From Microcaldota archaeon (lineage in GTDB: Archaea > Micrarchaeota > Micrarchaeia > Anstonellales > J096), in assembly GCA_025058915.1 (NCBI GenBank), contig JANXEC010000028.1, positions 1 to 6,109 on the forward strand: a stretch of 6,109 nt of DNA, written 5' to 3'. The translations under genes and the position numbers were made by a program. Shown piece after piece: positions 1 through 5,679 of the stretch; positions within the stretch are counted from its first letter, which is position 1; each line of letters begins with the position of its first letter. Under the pieces are notes generated by a model, which saw only the letters and a list, made by a program, of their open reading frames with translations, had not been told where the DNA came from and searched no databases.

Positions 1-10
1 CTTCTCTCAT

Positions 11-736
11 CTAATCTCTCCATTGTAGTGGGTTTGTAATATTACAATCAGCAACACATAGCCCTAGCTGTCTGATCTTCTCACACGAATACATCATGTA
101 ATTGTTCTTGTGTATATGTTCCAAGTAATATCTTGTCTTTCTCTCATTAAAATTAGGTAGAGTTCTATAGTAATCTACTATCTCATCAATGCTTTTACCT
201 ATCCTTATCATGTATATCCCCAGTATCAACCTTTCATAATGCCCTATGTTTTCTCCGTTAGATATTCTATTGAGTATGTTCTGAATACATGGTGGGAATG
301 ATCTCGATACTCTCACAGAGGGTTTTGGTAACCAATCCTTGAATATCTTTGCAATCTCATCTCTTCTACCTCTCACATAATCTCTTATCTTTCTCAGCGA
401 AATATCTATCTGTATTTCTGCTATCTCCTGGTCATCTAATTCCACATATCCATTCCTTATTTTTCTACTCAGTAATTTAGCTCCAAAAACACTCTTCAGG
501 AACACATCCATTCTCATCGATCTAGGGATCACGGGAAACAGATTGGGATCCTTATCTCTAAGATAGAGGTTCTTCAAAATCTCTCTTGCCCTATCAATTC
601 TGTTTCTAAATACATTATATACAGCATGAACCAAAAGTCTATCACGATGATTATCAACCATCTGATCCCAGACCCTATCTGAGTTCTGTCTGGTTCTTTC
701 CTCATCTATTATCTTTGGATCAATTCTCTCTAACAT
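11..736 (-). CDS. priL: DNA primase large subunit PriL (short form)
   Basis: PriL is the regulatory subunit of the archaeal/eukaryotic-type primase. It binds the catalytic PriS subunit, and its C-terminal [4Fe-4S] domain helps start RNA primers at the replication fork. The 241-residue product has a charged helical N-terminal part (about 1-144) and a recognisable iron-sulphur domain: FPPCIQNIL at 147-155, the GENIGHYERL stretch at 161-170, then Cys218, Cys227 and Cys231, and an NPLQW ending that matches the family's HPLxYY/NPLxYY motif. The only four cysteines are Cys150, 218, 227 and 231, the four expected cluster ligands. I chose the ATG at 736 because the open frame upstream (to an ATG at 925) runs antisense through the tRNA gene, and because a TTTAAA element lies 28.5 bases before 736. 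It is shorter than the usual archaeal PriL (roughly 300-400 residues), mainly at the N-terminal side and after the last cysteine. No priS is in the window. Confidence 0.87.
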   Translation of the reverse strand: MLERIDPKIIDEERTRQNSDRVWDQMVDNHRDRLLVHAVYNVFRNRIDRAREILKNLYLRDKDPNLFPVIPRSMRMDVFLKSVFGAKLLSRKIRNGYVELDDQEIAEIQIDISLRKIRDYVRGRRDEIAKIFKDWLPKPSVRVSRSFPPCIQNILNRISNGENIGHYERLILGIYMIRIGKSIDEIVDYYRTLPNFNERKTRYYLEHIHKNNYMMYSCEKIRQLGLCVADCNITNPLQWRD

Positions 737-761
737 ACATGATAAGTTAGATGATATTGTT

Positions 762-767
762 TTTAAA
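762..767. promoter_or_regulatory. TATA-like TTTAAA, possibly shared by priL and tRNA-Ser
   Basis: The palindromic core TTTAAA (inside TTTTTAAAT, 760-768) is centred at 764.5. That is 28.5 bases from the priL start codon at 736 on the minus strand and 28.5 bases from the first tRNA base at 793 on the plus strand. Archaeal TATA boxes lie about 25-30 bases before the transcription start, so the one element is well placed for a leaderless priL message and for the tRNA. Shared use is an inference. Confidence 0.6.
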
Positions 768-792
768 TGTATTCCGGGATACAACTGATATA

Positions 793-877
793 GCCGAGGT
801 GGCGGAACCAGGTTAACGCGCCAGCCTGGAGAGCTGGTTCCCGAAAGGGTTTGTGGGTTCAAATCCCACCCTCGGCG
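793..877 (+). tRNA. tRNA-Ser (anticodon GGA)
   Basis: A full class II cloverleaf can be drawn. The acceptor stem pairs GCCGAGG (793-799) with CCTCGGC (870-876), with discriminator G877 as expected for serine. The D stem GCG (802-804) pairs with CGC (817-819) around a loop containing the usual GG. The anticodon stem is CCAGC/GCTGG (821-825/833-837) with loop CTGGAGA and anticodon GGA at 828-830, which reads UCC and UCU. The long variable arm is CCC-GAAA-GGG (840-849). The T arm is GTGGG-TTCAAAT-CCCAC (853-869). There is no intron, and CCA is not encoded (878-880 read CCT), so the tail must be added after transcription. G+C is 54 of 85, far above the surrounding DNA. Confidence 0.97.
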
Positions 878-879
878 CC

Positions 880-887
880 TTTTAAAA
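880..887 (+). promoter_or_regulatory. TATA-like TTTTAAAA for the 911 gene
   Basis: TTTTAAAA begins three bases after the tRNA discriminator and is centred 27.5 bases before the ATG at 911, as expected for a leaderless transcript. It supports 911 as the start rather than an in-frame ATG at 851, which lies inside the tRNA. The downstream gene therefore appears to have its own promoter wedged against the tRNA's 3' end. Confidence 0.6.
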
Positions 888-888
888 G

Positions 889-894
889 TTTTTT
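889..894 (+). terminator. T-run terminator candidate for tRNA-Ser
   Basis: Six consecutive T residues lie 12 bases after the tRNA's 3' end, with four more at 880-883. Archaeal RNA polymerase can terminate at such oligo-T tracts without a hairpin. The tract overlaps the promoter zone of the next gene, so it is only a candidate. Confidence 0.35.
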
Positions 895-910
895 CCTGAT
901 TTATATTAAC

Positions 911-1717
911 ATGAATCCTCTTCAAGCTTATATCTCGGATCTAGATATATCTAGATTCTTGTTTCGTGTTGCTTCCTCTCCAAAGAACTTTGATATTCAG
1001 ACTCCAGGATTATTCAGAACATATATAGATTATCTAAATGAAAAGAAAATGAAGAAACATGTTCAGAGTCTGAATTCACTGAAAGAGTGGCTCTATAATC
1101 AAGATAGAAATTCCTATGAAATCATCAAAAAGGCTATGGAAAGAGCAATTATAACAGAAATGTCTCTATCTGTAAGGAAGTTTATATCAAATGATGAAAT
1201 GCATAAAGATATACTGTCAGACGCTTACATCAAAGACCATGCAGACGTGGTTTTAAGATATCTTGTATGGCTCCACAAATTGGCTGAAATTATAAGTCGA
1301 AATAGCCTGAACTCGGATTCTGACTACATCATGAAAGTATTTAATTATGCACCTCTAGATCATATTGGTGAGTTAAGTGCTGTGATAACAAACACAAAGA
1401 ATTCTTGGAATTTGGGAGTGACATTTACAGTAGCCACGGACAGTGATCTTCAGGAAAAAATAATCATAGTGGGTTTCACAACTGATATGGAGCCTATATT
1501 TGAACACATACTGAAAACAAATAGATTCCTATCTGAACAGACTACACTGAAGTTAGTAAGAATCCAACATAGATACGTTAGATCCAATCTGTATAGCGGA
1601 ATCTCAACTGTTTCCAGCAATTCCCATCTATTTACAAAAGTGGAAGCGATCAAATATATACAAAACACTGAGACGATGTTTTACATTCTGAAAAACCCTC
1701 CTGAAAAAAGTTTTTAA
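911..1717 (+). CDS. Hypothetical protein, 268 residues
   Basis: I do not recognise this family. The ATG at 911 is preceded at the right distance by the TTTTAAAA element; the only earlier in-frame ATG (851) lies inside tRNA-Ser. The N-terminal half (about 1-130) looks alpha-helical and basic, with runs such as NEKKMKKHVQSL (43-54) and KDHADVVLRYLVWLHKLAEII (108-128). The C-terminal half (about 150-262) alternates short hydrophobic strands, such as LGVTFTV and KIIIVGFT, with helices, suggesting an alpha/beta domain. There is no signal peptide, membrane segment, cysteine or metal-binding motif, so a soluble intracellular protein is likely. An 18-base perfect DNA palindrome lies in codons 10-16. 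Base composition and codon use (AGA arginine, ATA isoleucine) match the neighbours. Proximity to priL is not evidence of a replication role, since the two are divergent. Confidence 0.72.
   Translation: MNPLQAYISDLDISRFLFRVASSPKNFDIQTPGLFRTYIDYLNEKKMKKHVQSLNSLKEWLYNQDRNSYEIIKKAMERAIITEMSLSVRKFISNDEMHKDILSDAYIKDHADVVLRYLVWLHKLAEIISRNSLNSDSDYIMKVFNYAPLDHIGELSAVITNTKNSWNLGVTFTVATDSDLQEKIIIVGFTTDMEPIFEHILKTNRFLSEQTTLKLVRIQHRYVRSNLYSGISTVSSNSHLFTKVEAIKYIQNTETMFYILKNPPEKSF
939..956. promoter_or_regulatory. 18-base perfect palindrome, operator candidate
   Basis: ATCTAGATATATCTAGAT is its own reverse complement and contains CTAG twice. It starts 28 bases after the predicted transcription start at 911, inside the coding region of the 268-residue protein. 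A dimeric regulator bound there would block early elongation. No regulator is known, so this is a candidate only. Confidence 0.3.
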
Positions 1718-1718
1718 A
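1713..1718 (+). promoter_or_regulatory. Orphan TATA-like TTTAAA
   Basis: TTTAAA overlaps the stop codon of the preceding gene and has the same core as the other promoters here. Unlike them it has no start codon 25-29 bases downstream: a start of transcription near 1741-1744 would fall just ahead of the predicted hairpins. It could instead be part of a T-rich terminator, since runs of T surround it (1711-1715, 1721-1723, 1731-1733). Confidence 0.35.
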
Positions 1719-1727
1719 GGTTTGTTG

Positions 1728-1862
1728 ATGTTTGTATACTACCATAGATCAATCCAACCAAGTCCCTATCAATCATTACGACTGGGACTCAGATTTGGAA
1801 TAGGTTCCTCACAAGATAACACCTATCAACAACTATCACTGGATCCTAACCTCATCATATAA
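1728..1862 (+). CDS. Possible small protein, 44 residues
   Basis: An ATG begins 10 bases after the preceding stop codon, with AAGG (1717-1720) seven bases before it, and opens 44 codons ending at TAA 1860-1862. The product starts MFVYYHRSIQPSPYQSL and ends LSLDPNLII; it has no recognisable domain. It has no TTTAAA at the leaderless distance, so it would have to be made from the upstream gene's message. An open frame of this length arises fairly often by chance, and the same bases can fold into hairpins, so the call is weak. Confidence 0.2.
   Translation: MFVYYHRSIQPSPYQSLRLGLRFGIGSSQDNTYQQLSLDPNLII
1742..1862 (+). ncRNA. Possible structured RNA or long leader
   Basis: The 241-base gap before the 528-residue gene holds two adjacent hairpins. 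The first has an outer stem TCCAA/TTGGA (1753-1757/1795-1799), a small internal loop, and an inner stem AGTCCC/GGGACT (1761-1766/1784-1789). The second is ATAGGT/ACCTAT (1800-1805/1821-1826), starting one base after the first ends. A TTTAAA element at 1713-1718 predicts a transcript beginning near 1742. No known RNA family was recognised, and the ends are estimates. From 1863 to about 1926 I see nothing further. Confidence 0.25.
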
Positions 1863-1929
1863 TATAGAGATAAGATGGATTCATCAACTACATATCCAAC
1901 AGCATACGTCTGATTAATAACAAAAGAAA

Positions 1930-1948
1930 TTTAAAAATATTAAAAATA
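1930..1948 (+). promoter_or_regulatory. TATA region for the 1959 gene, tandem TTAAAAATA
   Basis: TTTAAA at 1930-1935 is centred 26.5 bases before the ATG at 1959, again a leaderless spacing, with a purine-rich AAAAGAAA just upstream as expected of a BRE element. The 9-base unit TTAAAAATA occurs twice in perfect tandem (1931-1939 and 1940-1948), but only the first copy is at the usual distance. Confidence 0.6.
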
Positions 1949-1958
1949 TAATAAAATT

Positions 1959-3545
1959 ATGGAGGTTTTCTTAACTGCAGAGGATGGAGGAGGAGGTGCT
2001 CAAATCAACAATCAGAAAGCACATACTTTCTATCTAGAGAAAACAGATGAACTAGATAAGCATTTAATCAGAGAGAATGGTAAACTTCTCCTAGGACTCC
2101 ATGATGGTCAAAAAGTGGGACTGAAAGAAGGAGATATCATAGCCAAAACTCCCGAAGGTAAACAATTTACTATTATCAGAGGACCTTCCCCCTCTGCAGT
2201 GTCGGATCTGATCGAAAGAGGATATCAGGTTTATATTTATCATAATAGAAGCATATATAAATTTAGCAGAGAACCTGTAAACAATGAATTCCTGACCTGG
2301 GAAAATGGGAAGATATCAGAGATTACTCTAGGAAAGAGAAATGAGCAACCCTACCAGGAATACCGTAGAGATGATAGAGAAAGCTATGGAAGTGGAGGTA
2401 CAACAGTATTAGAATCATATAAATCACTATCTTTTAGTCAACGATTAGAGACATACGGAGCAGCAAGAAAATTAGGTAGAGGAAAAGCAAACCTCAACGA
2501 TCCTGGTTACTCAAATCTAGTAGAACATGTAAAACAGATGCGGAGTGGAGGTATGAGTGAAAGAGAAATATTGGAACAATACTTTGGAAAACAACATGGA
2601 GAAGTATTATATGATTTATACAATCAGCAAAAAGGACTCTTCAAAGATCTTGATTTCAGTAAATGGGCCGCTGCTATCGTATATCTAACCCGCAATCCAG
2701 AGGCACTCAAGAACATCAGTGATAGTCAGAAACCTCCTGAAAATCAAACTAACAATCAACAGAACCAAACACAACAGCCTAATTCCGGCCAACGGAATAA
2801 TCAGACCCCTCTAACTCAACAATTCAATTCTGCTCAAAACCAGTCTATTACTAGTGAAGTAGTTAATCTTATGGTAGAATTGGAAAGAATGGAAATAGGT
2901 TCAGGAAATATAATGTTATTAACATCAGCATATAATGGACTAAAGAGAAGATATGGAGATAAGATAAATGCACAGACCTATCTAGAGATAGTTGAAAAAC
3001 ACTGGAATCCGCAGAGAAATTTTGTAGATTTCTATAGAAGTGTGCTGAAAGAAATACACGAGAGATTCAGAGATACCACTGTTGAATACAACAAACCAAC
3101 TACTAGTTCGACTACTCACTCAGAAGAATCAAAATCCTTCACAGTATCAAACCCACTAAACGATGAAACAGAATCTTTCAACAAAGATGAATTAGCGACT
3201 ACAAACAATTCTGTCTTGTACTTAAGGATAGGTGAAAGTGGTAGGATTGAAGTTGAAGGCAGGGAAGTAAATTTCACAGTAGGAAGAGATTTAAACGGAG
3301 TCTATGTAGATATACGACTGCCTGATGAACGAGAAAAAACACATAGAATGTATATCCTAATGAAACCCCAACCAAATGTGAAGGAACTTCAAGAAACACC
3401 TTTTGGCATAATAGTAGATCCCGTTACAGGAGAGTTGAAATTTGAACCAATATTGCCAGATACAAAAGGAAAACGTTATCTCATAGTAGCTAACCTAAAG
3501 GATGATAAGAGAATAGCAATATCATTAGAAAAAATAAATCTATAG
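1959..3545 (+). CDS. Hypothetical modular protein with Q/N-rich linker, 528 residues
   Basis: I do not recognise the family. The promoter spacing supports the start. Apparent parts, in order: a GGGG-containing N-terminus; a compact, probably beta-rich domain (about 22-125) with LHDGQKVGLKEGDIIAKTPEG at 47-67; a charged Tyr/Arg-rich spacer (126-148); a helical region (about 150-254); a Gln/Asn-rich low-complexity linker (about 259-296); a second helical region (about 297-371) with Trp/Phe-rich helices; a Ser/Thr-rich acidic linker (about 372-418); and a C-terminal beta-rich domain (about 419-528). There is no signal peptide, membrane helix or cysteine, so it is probably cytoplasmic. The alternation of folded parts and disordered linkers suggests a scaffold or multi-partner protein; that is inference. 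It stands alone, with its own promoter and another before the next gene. Confidence 0.82.
   Translation: MEVFLTAEDGGGGAQINNQKAHTFYLEKTDELDKHLIRENGKLLLGLHDGQKVGLKEGDIIAKTPEGKQFTIIRGPSPSAVSDLIERGYQVYIYHNRSIYKFSREPVNNEFLTWENGKISEITLGKRNEQPYQEYRRDDRESYGSGGTTVLESYKSLSFSQRLETYGAARKLGRGKANLNDPGYSNLVEHVKQMRSGGMSEREILEQYFGKQHGEVLYDLYNQQKGLFKDLDFSKWAAAIVYLTRNPEALKNISDSQKPPENQTNNQQNQTQQPNSGQRNNQTPLTQQFNSAQNQSITSEVVNLMVELERMEIGSGNIMLLTSAYNGLKRRYGDKINAQTYLEIVEKHWNPQRNFVDFYRSVLKEIHERFRDTTVEYNKPTTSSTTHSEESKSFTVSNPLNDETESFNKDELATTNNSVLYLRIGESGRIEVEGREVNFTVGRDLNGVYVDIRLPDEREKTHRMYILMKPQPNVKELQETPFGIIVDPVTGELKFEPILPDTKGKRYLIVANLKDDKRIAISLEKINL
2733..2846 (+). other. Gln/Asn-rich low-complexity linker coding segment
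   Basis: Codons for residues 259-296 of the 528-residue protein are dominated by CAA, CAG, AAC and AAT. Glutamine and asparagine make up about 60 percent of the segment, including NQTNNQQNQTQQ. It is not an exact nucleotide repeat. It separates the two helical regions and is likely disordered. Confidence 0.75.
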
Positions 3546-3571
3546 AACACCAATCTGATGAAAATAAAAAG

Positions 3572-3579
3572 TATTTAAA
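3572..3579 (+). promoter_or_regulatory. TATA box TATTTAAA for the 3602 gene
   Basis: TATTTAAA lies in the 56-base gap after the 528-residue gene. Its TTTAAA core is centred 25.5 bases before the ATG at 3602, and an A-rich stretch (AAAATAAAAAG) precedes it as a possible BRE. This indicates an independent leaderless transcript. Confidence 0.65.
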
Positions 3580-3601
3580 CATTACAATACTAAGACCTAT
3601 T

Positions 3602-4249
3602 ATGAAGATCCAGTTCTTGGGTCATTCTGCAGTCTATGTAGAGGCATCAGATAGGAGAATTCTGATTGATCCGTGGATCAGAGGAAATCCTGTAGCAAAG
3701 GTAGATATGAATTATATTTTATCTATTCAGCCGAACTACATATTAGTAACACATGGACATTTTGATCATGGGTTGGAGGATGCGATAGATATATCTAAGA
3801 GAACAGGAGCTAAACTGGTCGGTTATGTAGAGATGATGCAGTATGCAACTCAGAAAGGAGCCACCACTATACCTATGAACATTGGTGGGTATATACAGGA
3901 TAGTAATCTTAGGATTCACATGTTTCAGTCACATCATACATGTCCCTATGGAACTGCGACATCCTTTGTAGTATCAGATGGAAACATTTCTATATTCCAT
4001 GCTGGAGATACAGGTTTGACAATGGATTTCCAGCTCATATCAAGGAAATATAGTCTAAACCTAGCAATCTTACCCATAGGAGGGAGATTCACTATGAGAT
4101 ATGATGACGTTGATATAGCTAAAGATCTGTTGGGAGCTAAAAGATATATAGGTATACACTACAATACATTCCCTCTCATCAAGATAGATACTGAAGAGGC
4201 AAGACAATACATAGAACTTTATGATGAAAAAGAGGAGATATCTATTTAA
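3602..4249 (+). CDS. UPF0173 metal-dependent hydrolase (metallo-beta-lactamase fold)
   Basis: This is a soluble protein of the UPF0173/UlaG-like branch of the metallo-beta-lactamase superfamily; its members bind divalent metal, and the physiological substrate is unknown. Family signatures are in order: MKIQFLGHSAVYVE at the N-terminus, LIDPWIRGNP (21-30), the metal motif THGHFDHG (50-57; His51, His53, Asp55, His56), MNIGG (92-96), His111/His112 where many relatives have His-Ser-Ser, FHAGDTG (132-138; Asp136), LPIGGRFTM (157-165), and IHYNTFP (185-191; His186). All expected metal ligands are present, so it should be active. At 215 residues it is slightly shorter than the usual 225-230, with the loss at the C-terminus. 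Its stop codon overlaps the promoter of the stomatin gene, so co-regulation with that operon is possible but not required. Confidence 0.93.
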   Translation: MKIQFLGHSAVYVEASDRRILIDPWIRGNPVAKVDMNYILSIQPNYILVTHGHFDHGLEDAIDISKRTGAKLVGYVEMMQYATQKGATTIPMNIGGYIQDSNLRIHMFQSHHTCPYGTATSFVVSDGNISIFHAGDTGLTMDFQLISRKYSLNLAILPIGGRFTMRYDDVDIAKDLLGAKRYIGIHYNTFPLIKIDTEEARQYIELYDEKEEISI

Positions 4250-4250
4250 A
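4243..4250 (+). promoter_or_regulatory. TATA box TATTTAAA for the stomatin-NfeD-cyclase operon
   Basis: TATTTAAA overlaps the TAA stop of the hydrolase gene. Its TTTAAA core is centred 26.5 bases before the stomatin ATG at 4274, with purine-rich GAGGAGA just upstream. It is the last element of this kind in the window, so it probably drives all three downstream genes. Confidence 0.65.
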
Positions 4251-4273
4251 GATTTCATTCTCAGTATTAAAAC

Positions 4274-5242
4274 ATGGACTTGGGATTGTTGTTCTGGTTG
4301 TTCGTAGTAATCATTATAGCATCACTGGTCTTTAGAGTTATAGTTGTTGTAAAGCAATCCGAATTAGGACTCCTCATGAGACTAGGAAAATACGTTGGTA
4401 AGTTAGGACCTGGAATACACATAATAACTCCGATCATCGACAGTGTTATTATAGTAGATCTTCGAGAGTCTCTGATAGATGTCAAACCTCAAGAGGTCAT
4501 TACAAAAGACAACGTAAATGTAGTGGTAGATGCAGTAGTATATTACCAGATTATAGACCCAGAGAGAGCTGTGTTTGGAGTTACTGACGTGATACTTGCT
4601 ATATCACAATTAGCTCAGACTACTCTAAGAGCAAGGATAGGAGAATTGGAATTAGATGAATTGTTATCAGCTAGAGAAACTCTGAATGCTAGGATGAGAG
4701 AGACTCTAGACGTGGAGACAGATAAATGGGGTGTGAAGATCACCAAGGTAGAAGTAAAGAGAATAGATCCTCCTCCTAAGATACAGGAGGCTATGGCACA
4801 ACAGATGACTGCAGAGCGAGAGAGAAGAGCAAAAATAACACTTGCAGAGGCAGATAAACAGGATGCAATCCTGAGAGCAGAAGGATACAAACAGTCAAAC
4901 ATACTCAAAGCAGAAGGAGATGCAAGATCAAACGTACTTAGAGCTGAGGCAGAGGCAAAATCCTATGTACTGAAAATGGAGGCAGAGGCAAAGGGTATTG
5001 AACTCAAGGCAAACGCAGAGGCACAGGCAAGATTGATCCTGGGTGAGAGTGAAGCCAAAGCATTAAGAATGATCAGAGAGGAATTGAGCAAAGCCGGTAG
5101 CAAAGAACTTCTCCTCTATACATACTACAACAACTTGCCTAAAGTAGCACAGAATGGTAAATCCATAATCATACCTTACGAAACTGCTCAGCAGGTGAGT
5201 TCACTAGTATTAGCATCTGAATTCCTGAAACAGGATAAATGA
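4274..5242 (+). CDS. Stomatin/prohibitin-like SPFH membrane protein
   Basis: SPFH proteins are anchored in the membrane, form large ring or cage oligomers, and organise membrane regions or control membrane proteases. The 322-residue product has one N-terminal transmembrane segment (about 4-26), an SPFH domain (about 27-165) with the stomatin pattern GLLMRLGKYVGKLGPGIHIITPIID (32-56), VDLRE (61-65), TKDNVNVVVDAVVYYQI (77-93) and RIDPPPKIQEAM (163-174), then a long Ala/Glu/Lys-rich coiled coil (about 175-265) and a C-terminal part ending near SLVLASEFLKQ. The coiled coil contains five 11-residue repeats (198-252). Length and order fit slipin/p-stomatin members. The ATG at 4274 is set by the upstream TATA box. 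The gene overlaps the NfeD gene by four bases (ATGA), matching the widely conserved stomatin-NfeD pairing, of which Pyrococcus horikoshii PH0470/PH0471 is an archaeal example. Confidence 0.95.
   Translation: MDLGLLFWLFVVIIIASLVFRVIVVVKQSELGLLMRLGKYVGKLGPGIHIITPIIDSVIIVDLRESLIDVKPQEVITKDNVNVVVDAVVYYQIIDPERAVFGVTDVILAISQLAQTTLRARIGELELDELLSARETLNARMRETLDVETDKWGVKITKVEVKRIDPPPKIQEAMAQQMTAERERRAKITLAEADKQDAILRAEGYKQSNILKAEGDARSNVLRAEAEAKSYVLKMEAEAKGIELKANAEAQARLILGESEAKALRMIREELSKAGSKELLLYTYYNNLPKVAQNGKSIIIPYETAQQVSSLVLASEFLKQDK
4865..5029 (+). repeat. Five degenerate 33-base repeats encoding hendecads
   Basis: Residues 198-252 of the stomatin repeat every 11 positions: ILRAE at 199, ILKAE at 210, VLRAE at 221, VLKME at 232 and ELKAN at 243. 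The DNA repeats with a 33-base period but is diverged, so the array is old and maintained at protein level. An 11-residue period suits a nearly straight or right-handed coiled coil. Confidence 0.8.
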
Positions 5243-5679
5243 TAGAGTTCTTGTTTCTATTGATAGCATTTTTAGTGGTGTTGTTAGATATATATCTACT
5301 ACAGACTATATTTATCGGGTTCCTTGGAGTATGGATGTTCTCTAGTTCGATAATCTATTTCATACTTAGTATTGTAGAGATGGATCTTCAACTGAGAATC
5401 GGGGTGTCTCTGCTAGTTGGATTAGTGCCTGCATACATGTATTACAATAACGTAAGAACAAAGTATTCAGGTAGTGTGAAGACTGATGTTGATTTTGATG
5501 ATAAAAAATTGTTTGGATTGGGTGAGAGAGCTAGAGTGAAAAAGAGAATAGATACAGATAGATATATTGTTGAGATAAATGGGCTGGAATGGACCGCTAT
5601 ATCTGAAGAACCTCTCCAACCAGGAGATGTTGTGAAGATAGATAGAACAGAGGGTACAATCGTAAGAGTGAAGAAATGA
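5239..5679 (+). CDS. Short NfeD protein (membrane plus OB-fold)
   Basis: NfeD proteins act as partners of SPFH proteins. This 146-residue member is the short form: three hydrophobic segments (about 3-20, 23-46 and 53-70), a linker, and a C-terminal OB-fold (about 92-146) with the family pattern LGERARVKKRI, VEINGLEWTAISEEPLQPGDVVKID (111-135; Trp118, Ala120, Gly129) and a final GTIVRVKK strand. The ClpP-like serine protease domain of long NfeD proteins is absent, as in P. horikoshii PH0471. Its start overlaps the stomatin stop by four bases, and its own stop overlaps the next start in the same way. AGGA at 5232-5235 is only three bases from the ATG, so translation probably depends on coupling. 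The OB-fold is expected to bind the stomatin C-terminus. Confidence 0.9.
   Translation: MIEFLFLLIAFLVVLLDIYLLQTIFIGFLGVWMFSSSIIYFILSIVEMDLQLRIGVSLLVGLVPAYMYYNNVRTKYSGSVKTDVDFDDKKLFGLGERARVKKRIDTDRYIVEINGLEWTAISEEPLQPGDVVKIDRTEGTIVRVKK

Noticed and set aside
1..10. Start of another minus-strand gene (ATG at 10-8, directly after the priL stop)
   Set aside because: ATG AGA GAA can be read and an operon with priL is plausible, but three codons cannot support a gene call.
851..910. Earlier in-frame ATG at 851 for the 268-residue protein
   Set aside because: The ATG and following codons lie in the T arm and acceptor stem of tRNA-Ser; the promoter spacing points to 911.
737..925. N-terminal extension of PriL to an ATG at 925
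   Set aside because: The open frame crosses the tRNA-Ser gene in antisense. The TATA-like element is correctly placed for the start at 736, and the extension resembles no PriL sequence.
1450..1668. Minus-strand open frame of 72 codons
   Set aside because: It lies wholly inside the 268-residue gene, has no promoter-like element of its own and no recognisable protein pattern.
1789..1858. Possible C/D box guide RNA on the minus strand (ATGATGA at 1858-1852, CTGA at 1792-1789)
   Set aside because: The spacing of about 59 bases between boxes is on the long side, the internal D' and C' boxes are poor, and no terminal stem closes the boxes.
2226..3212. Several N-x-S/T sequons in the 528-residue protein
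   Set aside because: The protein has no signal peptide or membrane helix, so glycosylation is unlikely; the sequons follow from its Asn-rich composition.
3290..3295. TTTAAA inside the 528-residue gene as an internal promoter
   Set aside because: No start codon in a plausible gene lies at the leaderless distance, and the surrounding frame codes for the C-terminal domain.
4070..4258. Minus-strand open frame antisense to the hydrolase
   Set aside because: It runs opposite conserved UPF0173 motifs, so it is a shadow of the real gene.
4267..4908. Two minus-strand open frames (4267-4485 and 4615-4908) antisense to stomatin
   Set aside because: Both mirror the conserved SPFH coding region and show no independent features.
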